The notes: generated by a model not told the origin, from the letters alone. DNA of 64,000 bases from Xanthomonas cassavae CFBP 4642 (GCF_000454545.1 NZ_CM002139.1:2101632-2165631), one strand, 5' to 3'; shown: positions 9,984 to 20,706, counted from the first letter of the stretch. Numbers and translations are program-made.

Positions 9984-10886
9984 ATGTTCGACACCGCCCT
10001 CAAGCTGGATTGCGCCGGTCGCAGCCTGCGACTGGACGCGCCGCAGGTGATGGGCATCGTCAATGTCACCCCCGACTCGTTCTCCGACGGCGGCCAGCAT
10101 GCGAGCTGCGATGCGGCCATTGCCCACGCGCTGCGGCTGGTGGAGCAGGGCGCGGCGGTACTGGATATCGGTGGCGAATCCACCCGTCCCGGGGCAGCGC
10201 CGGTGTCGCTGGACGACGAACTGCAGCGCGTGATTCCGGTAATACAGGCATTGGCGCATCAGACGACGGTGCCGATCAGCATCGATACGTCCAAACCGGA
10301 CGTCATGCGCGCGGCCGTTGCGGCCGGCGCCGGCATGATCAACGATGTCTACGCGCTGCGGTCGCCGGGCGCGCTGCAGACTGTGGCAGAGCTGCAGGTG
10401 CCGGTGGTGTTGATGCACGCGCGCAACGCGCCGCATGCGATGGAGCAGGCGCCGCACTACGACGACGTGGTGGGGGAGGTGCATCGGTTCCTCGCCGAGC
10501 GCATCTTCGCTGCGGAGATGGCCGGAATCGACAAGCGTCGGCTGGTGCTCGACCCGGGGTTCGGTTTCGACAAGACCACCGCGCACAACCTCACCCTGCT
10601 GGCGCAGTTGCAGCGCTTGCAGGAGTTCGGGTTGCCGGTGCTGGCGGGGCTGTCGCGCAAACGCAGCATCGGCGAGCTGACCGGGCGCGAGGCGGCCGCA
10701 GAGCGGGTACACGGCTCGGTGGCAGCGCATCTGATTGCCGCCCAGCACGGCGCGCTGTTGTTGCGCGTGCACGATGTTGCCGCGATCGTGGATGCGCTGA
10801 AGGTCTGGAGCGCGGTCGCTGCGATCCCGGTGCCACGGGTGTCGGCGCCGGCTGCGGCGACGATCCGCTGGCCGGACGAGGACTGA
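9984..10886 (+). CDS. folP: FolP, dihydropteroate synthase
   Basis: FolP joins p-aminobenzoate to the pterin pyrophosphate in folate synthesis and is the sulfonamide target. The 300-residue TIM-barrel protein shows all family motifs: [35 protein letters not shown] and [14 protein letters not shown]. An AGGAG site 7 bp before ATG 9984 fixes the start, although the frame is open further upstream. Its stop overlaps the miaA start. Confidence 0.97.
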
Positions 10887-11869
10887 TGCCAGCCGACCGC
10901 CGCCCGCTGGCGATCGCGCTGATGGGCCCCACCGCCAGCGGCAAGACCGCGCTGGCGCTGGAGGCGGCGCAGCGCTGGAATGGCGAGATCGTCAGCGTCG
11001 ATTCGGCGCTGGTCTATCGCGGGCTGGATATCGGTGCGGCCAAGCCGGATGCGGCGATGCGCGCGGCGGTGCCGCACCATCTGATCGACTTGCACGATCC
11101 CTGGCAGACCTATTCGGCCGCCGAGTTCGCCAGCGATGCGCGGCGCGCAATCGAGGACATCGTTGCGCGTGGCAAGCTGCCGATCCTGGCGGGCGGCACC
11201 GGGCTGTATTTCCGCGCGCTGCTGGAGGGGCTGTCGCAACTGCCCGAAGCCGACCCGGCGGTGCGCGCGGCGATTGCAGCGGAGGCCGAGCAGCTCGGAT
11301 GGGCAGCCTTGCATGCGCAGCTGGCGCAGATCGATCCTGTCGCTGCGGCGCGCATTCATGCCACCGACCCGCAACGCATCCAGCGTGCGCTGGAGGTGTA
11401 TCGCATCAGCGGCCGGCCGATCAGCTATTGGCAGGGGCTGCCGGCGCCGCCACGCCTGCCGGTGCGGGTGCTGAAGCTGATCCTGGCCCCGCGCGAGCGG
11501 GCCGTGCTGCATGCGCGTATCGCGCAGCGGCTGGAGCAGATGCTGGCGCAGGATTTTCTCGGCGAAGTGCAAGCCCTGCGGGCGCTGCCGCAGATGCGTA
11601 CGGTGGCTGCACCGCTGGATCTGCCGGCGGTCCGCGCGGTGGGCTACCGCCAGGCCTGGGAATATCTGGACGGAGCCGGCAGCCTGGCCGAGTTCCGCGA
11701 CAAGGCGGTGCAGGCGACCCGGCAGCTGGCCAAGCGGCAGCTCACCTGGCTACGTGGCGAGCTCGACGCGCGCTGGTTCGACCCGGAGCGCGACCGCCAT
11801 CGATTGGAGGACGCACTTGTCGGCTTCCTCGCCCATCGGCCTGCTGTACGGCAGGCTTCAGGCGTGTAA
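10886..11869 (+). CDS. miaA: MiaA, tRNA dimethylallyltransferase
   Basis: MiaA adds a dimethylallyl group to A37 of tRNAs that read UNN codons. The 327-residue protein has the P-loop [12 protein letters not shown], the [16 protein letters not shown] segment with the catalytic Asp, and [14 protein letters not shown]. The start ATG 10886 shares a base with the folP stop (TGATG), so the genes are coupled. miaA-hfq-hflX downstream is the classical gammaproteobacterial order, with folP added upstream. Confidence 0.97.
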
Positions 11870-11946
11870 CATCCCGTTTCCGGAACCGGCTGGGGATGGC
11901 AGGTGTCGACCGGGACAATAAGAACAATAATGAAGAGGAGTTTTCG

Positions 11947-12225
11947 ATGGCTAAGGGGCAATCGTTACAGGACCCGTTTCTCAACGCGCTGCGGCGCGAG
12001 CGCGTGCCGGTCTCTGTGTATCTGGTCAACGGCATCAAGCTGCAGGGCACGATCGAGTCGTTCGACCAGTTCGTGGTCCTGCTACGCAACACCGTGAGTC
12101 AGATGGTTTACAAGCACGCCATCTCCACGGTCGTTCCGGCGCGCAATGTGCGCGTGGGGCCGGGTGGTGGGTATGTGCAATCCAATGAAGGCAATCAGGC
12201 GGAAGATGACGACGTCGAGCAGTAA
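11947..12225 (+). CDS. hfq: Hfq, RNA chaperone
   Basis: Hfq is the hexameric Sm-like protein that pairs small RNAs with mRNAs. The 92-residue protein opens with [20 protein letters not shown]. It contains Sm1 ([19 protein letters not shown]) and Sm2 with the proximal-face motif YKHAIST, and ends in a short acidic tail. AGGAG lies 9 bp before the ATG. It sits between miaA and hflX and probably shares their transcription. Confidence 0.98.
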
Positions 12226-12236
12226 TGGAGTGATGC

Positions 12237-13556
12237 GTGTTTGATCGCTCACGCAAGGGTGAACACGCGTTGTTGATTCAGACCCACTCCGGTGGGCCTG
12301 CCGAAGAAGATGTGCTGGAGGAGTTCGCCGACCTTGCAAAGTCGGCGGGCGCCACGGTGGCGGCGACGCTCACCGCGCGCATCGACAAACCCAGCCCGTC
12401 GACCCTGATCGGCCGTGGCAAGCTGGAAGAGGTCAAGGCGGCTGCCGAGGCCACCGGCGCGGATCTGGTGCTGGTCAACCACACCTTGTCGCCCGGCCAG
12501 GAACGCAACCTGGAGCGCTATCTGGAGCGGCGCGTGATCGACCGCACCGGGCTGATCCTGGATATCTTCGCGCAGCGTGCGCGCAGCCACGAAGGCAAGT
12601 TGCAGGTGGAACTGGCGCAGCTGCGGCATATGGCCACACGGCTGGTGCGCGGCTGGACCCACCTCGAGCGCCAGCGCGGTGGTGCGATCGGCCTGCGCGG
12701 CCCTGGTGAAACCCAGCTGGAAACCGACCGCCGCCTGTTGCAGAAGCGGGTGGAACAGTTGCAGAAGCGGCTGGAAAAGGTTGAGGTGCAGCGCAACCAG
12801 ATGCGTCGCGCGCGGCTGCGCAGCGAGCTGCCGCGCATTGCGCTGGTTGGCTATACCAACGCCGGCAAGTCCACGCTGTTCAACGCATTGACCGGCGCCG
12901 ATGCGTATGCGGCCGATCAGCTGTTCGCCACGCTCGATCCCACCGTGCGGCGTATCGCGTTGCCGGGCGGCAGCGCGATCCTGGCCGATACGGTCGGCTT
13001 CGTGCGCGATCTGCCGCACGAACTGGTGGCCGCGTTCCGTTCGACCCTGTCCGAGGCACGCGAGGCCGATCTGCTGTTGCATATCGTCGACGCCGCCGAT
13101 CCGCTGCGCGAAGAACGCATCCTGCAGGTGGACGAGGTATTGCATGCGGTGGGTGCCGGCGATCTACCGCAGCTGCTGGTGTTCAACAAGATCGACAGGA
13201 TTGACGGCGCGCACGTGCGGCACGATGCCCAGGACGGCATTCCCGATCTGGCACGCCGCGAGCGCGTATGGATTTCCGCACGCGATGGTCGCGGGCTGGA
13301 AGAGCTGCAACACGCGCTCGGCCAGCGCCTGGATCTGCGCCATGTGACTGGCCAATTGCGGCTGCCGCCCTCGGCCGGCCGCCTGCGCTCCAAGTTGCAT
13401 CAGTTGGAAGTGGTGCGCGACGAGCAGGTCGACGAAGAGGGCTGGCTGCTCGAGGTCGATCTGCCGATGGTCGAGGCCGAGCGTCTGGCTGCGGGCGACG
13501 ATGGTGCGCCCCTGCGGGCAATGTTGCCGGACCGCCGCGAAGACTGGGAAACCTGA
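12237..13556 (+). CDS. hflX: HflX, ribosome-associated GTPase (GTG start)
   Basis: HflX splits stalled or hibernating 70S ribosomes. The 439-residue protein has the HflX N-domain with GRGKLEEVK, the RGPGETQLETDRR linker, the G1 loop GYTNAGKSTLFNAL, DTVGFVRDLP (G3) and NKID (G4). The start is GTG 12237, with GGAG 6 bp upstream; the nearby ATG at 12233 is out of frame and ends at once. It begins 11 bp after hfq. Confidence 0.95.
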   Translation: MFDRSRKGEHALLIQTHSGGPAEEDVLEEFADLAKSAGATVAATLTARIDKPSPSTLIGRGKLEEVKAAAEATGADLVLVNHTLSPGQERNLERYLERRVIDRTGLILDIFAQRARSHEGKLQVELAQLRHMATRLVRGWTHLERQRGGAIGLRGPGETQLETDRRLLQKRVEQLQKRLEKVEVQRNQMRRARLRSELPRIALVGYTNAGKSTLFNALTGADAYAADQLFATLDPTVRRIALPGGSAILADTVGFVRDLPHELVAAFRSTLSEAREADLLLHIVDAADPLREERILQVDEVLHAVGAGDLPQLLVFNKIDRIDGAHVRHDAQDGIPDLARRERVWISARDGRGLEELQHALGQRLDLRHVTGQLRLPPSAGRLRSKLHQLEVVRDEQVDEEGWLLEVDLPMVEAERLAAGDDGAPLRAMLPDRREDWET

Positions 13557-14168
13557 TCCTCGCGCCCGACCGGCAGGCGGGGCGGTGGCAGTAACCGGCC
13601 CACGAATGATCTGCAGTGCCGGGTGCGGTGTGCTCCATGCCGCATCCGGCCCGGTTGTGCGCTTCGCCGCGCAATGGGCCAGAGCGATCGTCAGCGATGC
13701 GGGCCGCCGCCGCGTTGCGGCGCGTCCGCAGTGCCATGCGCAAGGTCCCAGGCGGCACCGTGCATGGCAGCAATGCCATCGACGCCATGCAGTGAGTGGT
13801 TGATCGGTAGTTGTGATGCCTGCGCAGCGTGCAGCTGCACGCCATACGCAGATCACTGTGGTGAATCACCGGTCGCCTTGCAGAGCGGGCGACCGGGACA
13901 TCGGCAGCCCTCATCCAACGGGCGGGAACGACATCGCGGCACTGAGCGCGCCGTCCCTTCCCGCCTGATGACTGCTCGCTACGTGGTGTTTGCCGCTCCT
14001 GGTCGCAGTGTGCGTGCAGGCATACGCACGGGTTGCCGCTGCATGCATTGGCATGGCGGGGACTCGCAGACCTGCGCTGCACGCACGTGTCCTTCGAGAT
14101 CCATCGACTCGGCGACGCCGTCCTGGCGATTCACCTGCAGCCGTAGCGTTTGAAGGGAGCTCCTGCCG
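13557..14168 (+). other. 612-bp stretch without a recognisable gene
   Basis: Between hflX and the broken transporter I see no convincing coding region. Open frames on both strands are short, arginine/alanine-rich and unlike any family. The GC level stays high. It probably contains the hflX 3' region and remains of the control region of the transporter pseudogene. Confidence 0.5.
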
Positions 14169-15065
14169 ATGTCCGTTGATGCAGGCGCTGCCATTGCCGC
14201 CGATACCGTCGAGGAAAAACGCCGACGCATCTTCGCGATCATGGCCGCCTGTTCGGGAAACCTGGTGGAGTGGTTCGACTTCTACGTCTTTGCGTTTGCC
14301 GCGCTCTATTTCTCAAGCGCTTTTTTTCCCAGGCACGATCCGACCCCCCAGGCACTCAATGCCACCGGCGTGTTTGAGGTGGGCTTCCTGATGCGCGCGA
14401 TTGGTGGCTGGCTGTTGGGGCGCCTTGCGGATCGCTATGGACGAAAGACTCCATGCTGGTGTCGGTGAGCACGATGTGCGGCGGCTCGCTGATCTTCTAC
14501 ACCTTTACCGCGTACATGCAGAAGTTCCTGGTCAACAGCGTGCATCTGCCGATGAAGACCGCCAGCCTGGTCATGACCTGTGCGCTGTTGCCGTACATGT
14601 GCATGCAGCCAGTGTTCGGGATGCTATCCGACCGCATTGGCCCCCGCCGCAGCATGTTGTGGTTCGGCGCGCTCGGCACCGTGGGGACGGTGCCCATCCT
14701 GACGGCGCTGCAGTCCGTGACCAGCCCGCTGGTGGCGTTCGTATTGAGCGTGCCGGCGCTTGCCATCATCAGTTTCCATCTCTCCATCAGCGGCATCGTC
14801 AAAGCCGAGATGTTTCCCGCGCAGATACGTGTGCTTGGTGTGGGCCTGGCGTATGCGGCGGGCAATGCCGTGTTCGGCGATCGGCGGAGTTCGTGGCGCT
14901 CACCTTGAAATCTGGAATCGGGAGCGCGCGTTCTGCTGGTACGTGACGGCCATGATGGTCGTTGCGCTGCTGGTCAGCTTGCGCCTGCACAAACAGGCCG
15001 CGTATCTGCGTAGCGATCACTGGGCGCACGGATGGCAAGGAGACAGCACGCACGAATTCGGATAA
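14169..15065 (+). pseudogene. kgtP: KgtP-like MFS alpha-ketoglutarate transporter, internally deleted and frameshifted
   Basis: The gene begins as a normal metabolite:H+ symporter of the KgtP type ([18 protein letters not shown], then [16 protein letters not shown]). One base is missing at about 14448, shifting into [13 protein letters not shown]. At about 14478-14490 the sequence jumps straight to IFYTFTAYMQKFLVN, which in E. coli KgtP lies about 180 residues later, so several central membrane spans are lost. The tail (KAEMFPAQIRVLGVGLAYA) continues with at least one more frameshift near 14880 before WYVT and the stop at 15065. An intact family member has about 430 residues. This copy cannot make a working transporter. 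Confidence 0.9.
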
Positions 15066-15096
15066 AAGTGACCGCTGCCCATTCCTGATCCCCGCA

Positions 15097-15591
15097 ATGA
15101 CGTCTCCCACTGATCACGATCTGCTGCAGCTTGCCCATTGCCTGAGCACGCAGTTGCGCGCGGCGCGCGAGCGTCTGGTGACGGCGGAAAGCTGTACCGG
15201 TGGCTGGATCGCCAAGGCCATGACCGATATCGCCGGTTCCTCGGACTGGTTTGATTGCGGCATGGTGGCCTATAGCTACGAGGCGAAACAGGCCCTGTTG
15301 GGGGTGCGCCCGCAGACCCTGGAAGTCCATGGCGCAGTCAGTCGGGAAACGGTGATCGAAATGGTGTCCGGCGCCCTGGTCACCTCCGGTGGCAGTATCG
15401 CAGTGGCAGTGACCGGCATTGCCGGCCCGGGCGGTGGCAGCGAGGACAAGCCGGTCGGCACGGTGTGGATCGGCTGGAAGCGACGCGGCGGTTACGCATC
15501 GGCGCAGCTGTTCCAGTTCGACGGCGACCGCGATGCCGTGCGTCGTCAGACGGTGGTGGCTGCGCTTCATGGGTTGAGCGCGTTGCTGTAG
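15097..15591 (+). CDS. pncC: PncC/CinA C-terminal domain, nicotinamide-nucleotide amidohydrolase
   Basis: The protein deamidates nicotinamide mononucleotide to nicotinate mononucleotide for NAD salvage. It has 164 residues, the length of the stand-alone CinA-C domain. [18 protein letters not shown] holds the conserved Ser/Cys region, and [20 protein letters not shown] is the family signature. ATG 15097 is chosen over upstream in-frame codons because it starts about 28 residues before the first conserved motif. In many genomes it adjoins recA; here two extra genes lie between it and lexA. Confidence 0.92.
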   Translation: MTSPTDHDLLQLAHCLSTQLRAARERLVTAESCTGGWIAKAMTDIAGSSDWFDCGMVAYSYEAKQALLGVRPQTLEVHGAVSRETVIEMVSGALVTSGGSIAVAVTGIAGPGGGSEDKPVGTVWIGWKRRGGYASAQLFQFDGDRDAVRRQTVVAALHGLSALL

Positions 15592-15977
15592 GGCGGCCAG
15601 CAGAACATCGCAACTACTCTTCGGGGCTGTAAAGGTCGTGCCCGGAAGCGCAGTGGCCGAGAGTCCATGCCTCTTCCGCATGCCGGTCGCGTCCGCCTGG
15701 CGGCTGCGCGGTCGTGTTTGTCAGCAGCGCTTGGTTGAGCGGGGCGGCTGGCCGCCAAAGGCTTGGATATGACGGCAAGCGTCTCGATTCTTACCGTCGC
15801 TGAGCCGGCCTGCTGCATGGCTCGCATACGCATTGGAGTGCAGTCGGGTTCGCCATGCGCACGGCGTGTTCGGCTCCTTGCAGTGCGTGGGCAGTGCAAT
15901 TGAATGATGATGGAACCTCGTGCGCGCATGCAGTGTCGGTGGCACTGCCCTGGTCGCGCCTTCGCCGGGGGAAACGC
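15592..15977 (+). other. 386-bp intergenic region before a TonB receptor
   Basis: No gene is supported here. The last bases before the receptor contain a GGGGGAAA ribosome site (15967-15974). The rest presumably holds the receptor promoter; I see no clear operator. Confidence 0.5.
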
Positions 15978-18527
15978 ATGAATCTGCATCAGCAACCTCG
16001 CGCCGTGCTGGCGCTCGCCTTGCTCATGGCGCTGCCTGCGCCTTGCCTCCATGCGCAGGTCGCCTTGTCCACAGAGCCGCCTACTACGGTGCCCTCCGGA
16101 CCTGCCACCTTGGCGGCGCTGACGGTCACCGCGCAAAAACGCGAAGAAGCGCTACAGAACGTGCCGGTCGTGGTGTCGGTACTGCCCGAGCAACTGCTGC
16201 GGGACAGTGGCGTGCACGACATCAAGGATCTTCAGGTGCTGGTACCCGGCCTGATCGTGACCAGTTCGCAAAGCGCCGCGCAGACCACCGCGCGCATTCG
16301 CGGGATCGGCACAGTGGGTGACAACGCCGGGCTGGAATCATCGGTGGGCGTGGTCATCGATGGCGTCGCGCGTGCGCGCAATGGCGTGGGTTTCGCCGAT
16401 CTGGGGGAGCTGGAACGCATCGAGGTGCTGAAGGGGCCGCAAGGCACGGTGTTCGGCAAGAACACCTCGGCCGGCGTCATCAATGTGGTCACGCGCCGGC
16501 CCAGTTTCACCCGCAGCGCCGATGCCGAGCTCACGGCCGGCAACTATGGCGCGCTGGGGGTGGCCGGTGCGTTCAACGACGCCCTGAGCGAAACCGCAGC
16601 GTTGCGCGTCTATGCCGCCAGACGGCAGCGCGACGGCTTCGAGCAGGTGGTGACCGGCGCCGGCCCGCGCACGGCCACCGATGACGGCGACCAGAACCTG
16701 CGCACCGCACGCGTGCAGGTAGTGTGGGAGCCGACCCCCGATCTGAAGATCAACTTGGCAGCCGATGCCACCACCCGCGAGGAAAACTGCTGCGTCACCG
16801 TCACCACCGGGCGTGGGCCCACCGCTGCGTTGATCGATGCGCTGGCGCCGGGCGGGCAGGGCACCAGCCCGCGTGCCGAGCCGCAACGCCGGCGTGCCTA
16901 CAGCAACCGCGGCACGGCGCAGGACATTCACGACAAGGGCGTGTCGGCGCAGGTCGATTGGGCCACGCCCTGGCTCGACGATGCGGTGTTGACCTCGATC
17001 ACCGCACTGCGCGACTGGAGGTCGGTCAACGGTCTGGACTTCGACTATGGCGCGGCCGACATCTTGTATCGCGACGCGCGCGAAAACGAGATGCTCACCA
17101 AGTTCAGGACCTTCAGCCAGGAACTGCGCTTTGCCGGTTCCACCGAACGCGTGGACTGGCTGGTGGGCGCGTTCTACGCCGATGAGACCCTGCATCGCAA
17201 CGAGTCCTATCGCTTCGGTAACGCGTACGAACCGTACCTCTCCAGCGTACTGCTGGCGCGCATCAATCCGGCCTTGGCCGCACGTGCTGACGCGCCGCGT
17301 TTCCTCGCCGATGCCACCGGCCTGCCAACGGGAAGCCTGTTTCGCGGGCAGGGCAGCCAGGACCGCTTTCGGCAGGACGGCACCAGCGCGGCATTGTTCA
17401 CCAACAACACCTGGCACGCCACCGACGCGTTGGATGTAGTGGTCGGCCTGCGCTACACCCACGAGCACAAGGCGCTGCGCTCGGCCTTTGCCAATCCAGA
17501 CGGAAGCCCGGCCTGCACCCGCTATTTCGCACCGAACGGGCAGGTCGACCCGGCGGCGCTGCGCCGCATTGGCGCAGCGCTCACCGCACGTGGCGTGCCT
17601 GCTGCCGCAGTCCCGGCCATCGCGCCGCAGGTGACCGGCTTTACCTGCCTACCCTGGGCCAACAGCGCCCATGCCGGTCGCCTGACCGAACAGCGCCGCA
17701 CGGAACGCGAGTGGTCCGGCACCGCCAAGCTGGCGTATCGCTGGAACGATGCGCTGATGACGTACGTTTCCGCAGCGCGTGGCTACAAGGCCGGTGGATT
17801 CAACCTGGATCGCGTGCAATCGTCCGACGGCCTGTCCAGCGGCGTGCAGGGCATCGTGCCGGTGGACGATACATCGTTCCCGGGCGAGTTCGTCGATAGC
17901 TATGAAATCGGCGCCAAGAGCACCTGGCTGGGCGGCGACCTGCTGGTGAACGCAGCGCTGTTCTATCAGAATTTCAGCGACTTCCAGCTCAACAATTTCC
18001 TCGGCACCAGTTTCGTGGTGCGCTCCATTCCCACCGTGGTGTCGCGTGGCATCGACACCGAGGTTCTATGGCAAGGCGCGATACCCGGCCTGATGTTGCA
18101 AGGCGGGCTCAGCTATGCAGACACCGCCTATGGCAACGACCCGTTGCCGGATGCAGAGCTGGCGGTGTTGCCCGGCAGTCGGCTGAGTTTTGCGCCGCGC
18201 TGGTCGGCCAATCTGTCGGCAACCTACGAACACGCGGTGGGCAACCGATTGACCGGTCGCGTCAATGTCGGCGCAAAATACACCTCCGAGTACAACGCCG
18301 GCTCGGATCTGGATCCGCAGAAGGCGCAACCGGGTTACACCTTGCTCAATGCACGCGTAGGCATCGGCGCCACCGACAAATGCTGGCTGCTGGAAGCATG
18401 GGCCGAAAATCTGGGCAACGAAACCTATCGGCAGATCGTGATCGACACGCCGTTGCAGGCTGGCTCATGGAATGCATTCCTGGGGGCGCCGCGCACCTAT
18501 GGGCTTACCTTGCGCTTGCGCTACTGA
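15978..18527 (+). CDS. TonB-dependent outer-membrane receptor
   Basis: This 849-residue receptor has a signal peptide ending LHAQ (about residue 23), a TonB-box-like LAALTVTAQKREEALQ, a plug domain (VPVVVSVLPEQLL through LERIEVLKGPQGTVFGKN) and a long beta-barrel ending in an aromatic residue (LRLRY), as expected for outer-membrane insertion. It resembles the large receptor class that Xanthomonas and sphingomonads use for siderophores or plant compounds; the substrate is not readable. It has no signature shared with the two xyloglucan-locus receptors and stands alone between pncC and a UbiB-like gene. Confidence 0.9.
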   Translation: MNLHQQPRAVLALALLMALPAPCLHAQVALSTEPPTTVPSGPATLAALTVTAQKREEALQNVPVVVSVLPEQLLRDSGVHDIKDLQVLVPGLIVTSSQSAAQTTARIRGIGTVGDNAGLESSVGVVIDGVARARNGVGFADLGELERIEVLKGPQGTVFGKNTSAGVINVVTRRPSFTRSADAELTAGNYGALGVAGAFNDALSETAALRVYAARRQRDGFEQVVTGAGPRTATDDGDQNLRTARVQVVWEPTPDLKINLAADATTREENCCVTVTTGRGPTAALIDALAPGGQGTSPRAEPQRRRAYSNRGTAQDIHDKGVSAQVDWATPWLDDAVLTSITALRDWRSVNGLDFDYGAADILYRDARENEMLTKFRTFSQELRFAGSTERVDWLVGAFYADETLHRNESYRFGNAYEPYLSSVLLARINPALAARADAPRFLADATGLPTGSLFRGQGSQDRFRQDGTSAALFTNNTWHATDALDVVVGLRYTHEHKALRSAFANPDGSPACTRYFAPNGQVDPAALRRIGAALTARGVPAAAVPAIAPQVTGFTCLPWANSAHAGRLTEQRRTEREWSGTAKLAYRWNDALMTYVSAARGYKAGGFNLDRVQSSDGLSSGVQGIVPVDDTSFPGEFVDSYEIGAKSTWLGGDLLVNAALFYQNFSDFQLNNFLGTSFVVRSIPTVVSRGIDTEVLWQGAIPGLMLQGGLSYADTAYGNDPLPDAELAVLPGSRLSFAPRWSANLSATYEHAVGNRLTGRVNVGAKYTSEYNAGSDLDPQKAQPGYTLLNARVGIGATDKCWLLEAWAENLGNETYRQIVIDTPLQAGSWNAFLGAPRTYGLTLRLRY

Positions 18528-18942
18528 GCATGGTGCGCCGCCTGTCTTCCAGGCGTGCGCTGCAACTGCGTCAGCATGCAGCCCACTCCGCGCTGAGTAC
18601 GAATCAGGCCGGGGCGCGACATCGGCGGATGGATCGGCTACAAACAAGGTTTCATTGCTGACGCTGCGTGCCAATGTTTCCGTTTTCTGCTGTCGTGAAC
18701 AATGCCTCGCCTTCCCCGATTCCCTGTGACCGGCTACGCGCGTCTGCGTCGCGTGGTTTAGATGCGACAGCGCGGCCCGCAGCGCGTCATGGCCTGGTCT
18801 CGGGCTTGCGCGATCCTGGTGCATCTTCCAGCCTGCAGGGGCGCGCTCATGGCATGTCGCGGTGGTACGTGCTGATTGCGCGGCTCGCCCTGGCCGTGTG
18901 CAGGCGGCCCCCGGCCTGTGCGCCCCAGCAGGCGGTGCGCTG
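18528..18942 (+). other. 415-bp intergenic region, nothing recognised
   Basis: The gap after the TonB receptor holds only short, overlapping open frames without family resemblance. I found no clear terminator hairpin or tRNA-like fold. A promoter for the UbiB-like gene is expected but not identifiable. Confidence 0.45.
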
Positions 18943-20619
18943 ATGTGGGAAGCGCTTGGCACCGTCCGTGATCTGGGGCGGCTGCAGGAAATCGCCTCCG
19001 TCCTGATTCGCTACGGGTTTGGCGATGTCGTGCGCCGCATCGGGCTGGCCGATGTGCTCGATCGCGCCGGCAGGTTGCTGCACTGGAACAACGTCGAAGG
19101 CCGCCTGCGCATGTCCGCCGCGATGCGCGTGCGGCGCGCCCTGGAGGAACTCGGCCCTACCTTCGTCAAACTGGGGCAGGTGCTGGCCACGCGCGTGGAT
19201 CTGCTGCCGCCGGACTGGATCGAGGAGCTCAGCGAACTGCAGAATGCAGTGCCGGCCTTGCCGTTCGATCAAATACGGCCGCAATTGGTTGCCGCCCTGG
19301 GTGCGGAACCGGAGAGCGTGTTCGCCAGGCTGGACGAGAAGCCCTTGGCGGCCGCGTCGCTGGCGCAGACCCACCGCGCCTGGCTGGCCGACGGCACGCC
19401 GGTGGTGCTGAAAATCCGCCGCCCCGGCATCGGCGATACCATCGACGCAGATCTGCGCCTGCTTGCGCGGCTGGCTGACATCGTCGAAACCCGCGCTCCG
19501 GACCTCAAGCGCTATCGCCCCGCCGAGGTGGTGCAGCAATTCACGGTCTCGCTGCGACGCGAGCTGGATTTCGCTGCCGAGGGCCGCAACGCCGAACGCA
19601 TCGCCGCCAACTTCACGCACGATGCGCAGGTGGTGGTGCCGGCGGTGTATTGGGAGTGGACCTGCGACGCGCTCAACGTGCAGGAATTCATCGACGGCAT
19701 TCCCGGCCGCGACATGCTGGCGGTGGATGCCGCAGGCCTGGATCGCCAGGCATTAGCGCGCACCGGCGCCGGCATCGTGCTCAAGATGGTGCTGCAGGAC
19801 GGCTGTTTCCATGCCGACCCGCACCCGGGCAACATCTTTTACCTGCGCGACGGCCGCATCGCCATCATCGATTTCGGCATGGTCGGGCGGGTGTCCGAGC
19901 AGCGCCGTCTCCAGGTCGCGCAGTTGCTGCACGGCATGGTGAGCTACGACGCCGAAGCCGTCATCGATGTGTTGCTGGAGTGGGCCGGCACCAGTGTGGA
20001 CATCGACGAGGCGCGCCTGCAGCAGGACATCGGTGCATTCGTCGACGAGTACCGTGGCGTGCCGCTGAAGGAGTTGCGCATCGGTGCGATGCTCGGCGAT
20101 GTCACCGCCATCCTGCGCGACCACGGGCTCACGCTGCCGTCGGATCTGGCGCTGATGATCAAGGCGTTTCTCACCCTTGAAGGCATGGGGCGCCAGCTCG
20201 ACCCGGATTTCGACATGGCCACCGAGGCGCGGCCGTATCTCGAACGCGTGGTGCTGCAACGCTACGCGCCCAGCGCCATGCTGCGACGCAGCCGCCGTAC
20301 CGTGACCGGAGCAATCGATCTGATCGGCGATCTGCCGCGCGACCTCAAGCGCCTGATCCAGGCGGCGCGTCGCGGCAAACTGCAATTGCAGGTGGAGACG
20401 CGCGCCTTGCGCGAGTTCGGCGAGCAGGTCGATCGCGCCGCCAATCGGCTCACCATGGGGATCGTGACCGCGGCCTTGGTGATCGGCTCGTCGATCGTGA
20501 TGAACAGCGTCGGCGGCAGCGCCAGCCGCTGGCTGCTCGGCCTGGGCGTAGGCGGTTTCATCGGCGCCGGCCTGTGCGGCATCTGGATCCTGTTTTCGAT
20601 CTGGCGCAGCCGGCGCTAG
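18943..20619 (+). CDS. UbiB/ABC1-family atypical kinase-like protein
   Basis: This 558-residue protein of the UbiB/COQ8 family has FVKLGQVLATR (KxGQ motif), an alanine-rich loop in the form AAASLAQTH, the lysine in VVLKIRRPG, the E-loop RRELDFAAEGRNAER, FHADPHPGN and IIDFGMVG. Two predicted membrane helices form the C-terminus (about residues 500-550). UbiB proteins support ubiquinone synthesis as ATPases. This gene is not with ubiE/ubiJ, so it may be a paralogue rather than UbiB itself. The frame is open before ATG 18943, but that Met is the best family start. Confidence 0.88.
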   Translation: MWEALGTVRDLGRLQEIASVLIRYGFGDVVRRIGLADVLDRAGRLLHWNNVEGRLRMSAAMRVRRALEELGPTFVKLGQVLATRVDLLPPDWIEELSELQNAVPALPFDQIRPQLVAALGAEPESVFARLDEKPLAAASLAQTHRAWLADGTPVVLKIRRPGIGDTIDADLRLLARLADIVETRAPDLKRYRPAEVVQQFTVSLRRELDFAAEGRNAERIAANFTHDAQVVVPAVYWEWTCDALNVQEFIDGIPGRDMLAVDAAGLDRQALARTGAGIVLKMVLQDGCFHADPHPGNIFYLRDGRIAIIDFGMVGRVSEQRRLQVAQLLHGMVSYDAEAVIDVLLEWAGTSVDIDEARLQQDIGAFVDEYRGVPLKELRIGAMLGDVTAILRDHGLTLPSDLALMIKAFLTLEGMGRQLDPDFDMATEARPYLERVVLQRYAPSAMLRRSRRTVTGAIDLIGDLPRDLKRLIQAARRGKLQLQVETRALREFGEQVDRAANRLTMGIVTAALVIGSSIVMNSVGGSASRWLLGLGVGGFIGAGLCGIWILFSIWRSRR

Positions 20620-20670
20620 CCGGGTGTAACTGCTGGGCGTCGGGCTGGGCGGGCAGCAGCAAGAAAGGGA

Positions 20671-20704
20671 TTGCACACCGTCCAGTTAGTAGTAATACTA
20701 CTAA
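20671..20704 (+). promoter_or_regulatory. lexA promoter with LexA operator
   Basis: The perfect 19-bp palindrome TTAGTAGTAATACTACTAA (20686-20704) contains the Xanthomonadales LexA box TTAG-N6-TACTA. A sigma70-like promoter can be read through it: TTGCAC (20671-20676), a 16-bp spacer and TAATAC (20693-20698), so LexA would cover the -10 element. The operator ends 2 bp before the lexA ATG, and predicted transcription would start at or next to the ATG. Confidence 0.88.
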
Positions 20705-20706
20705 CC

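Noticed and set aside
13557..14168. A possible novel small gene in the hflX-kgtP gap
   Set aside because: All frames are short, with arginine/proline-rich composition typical of non-coding GC-rich DNA and no ribosome site.
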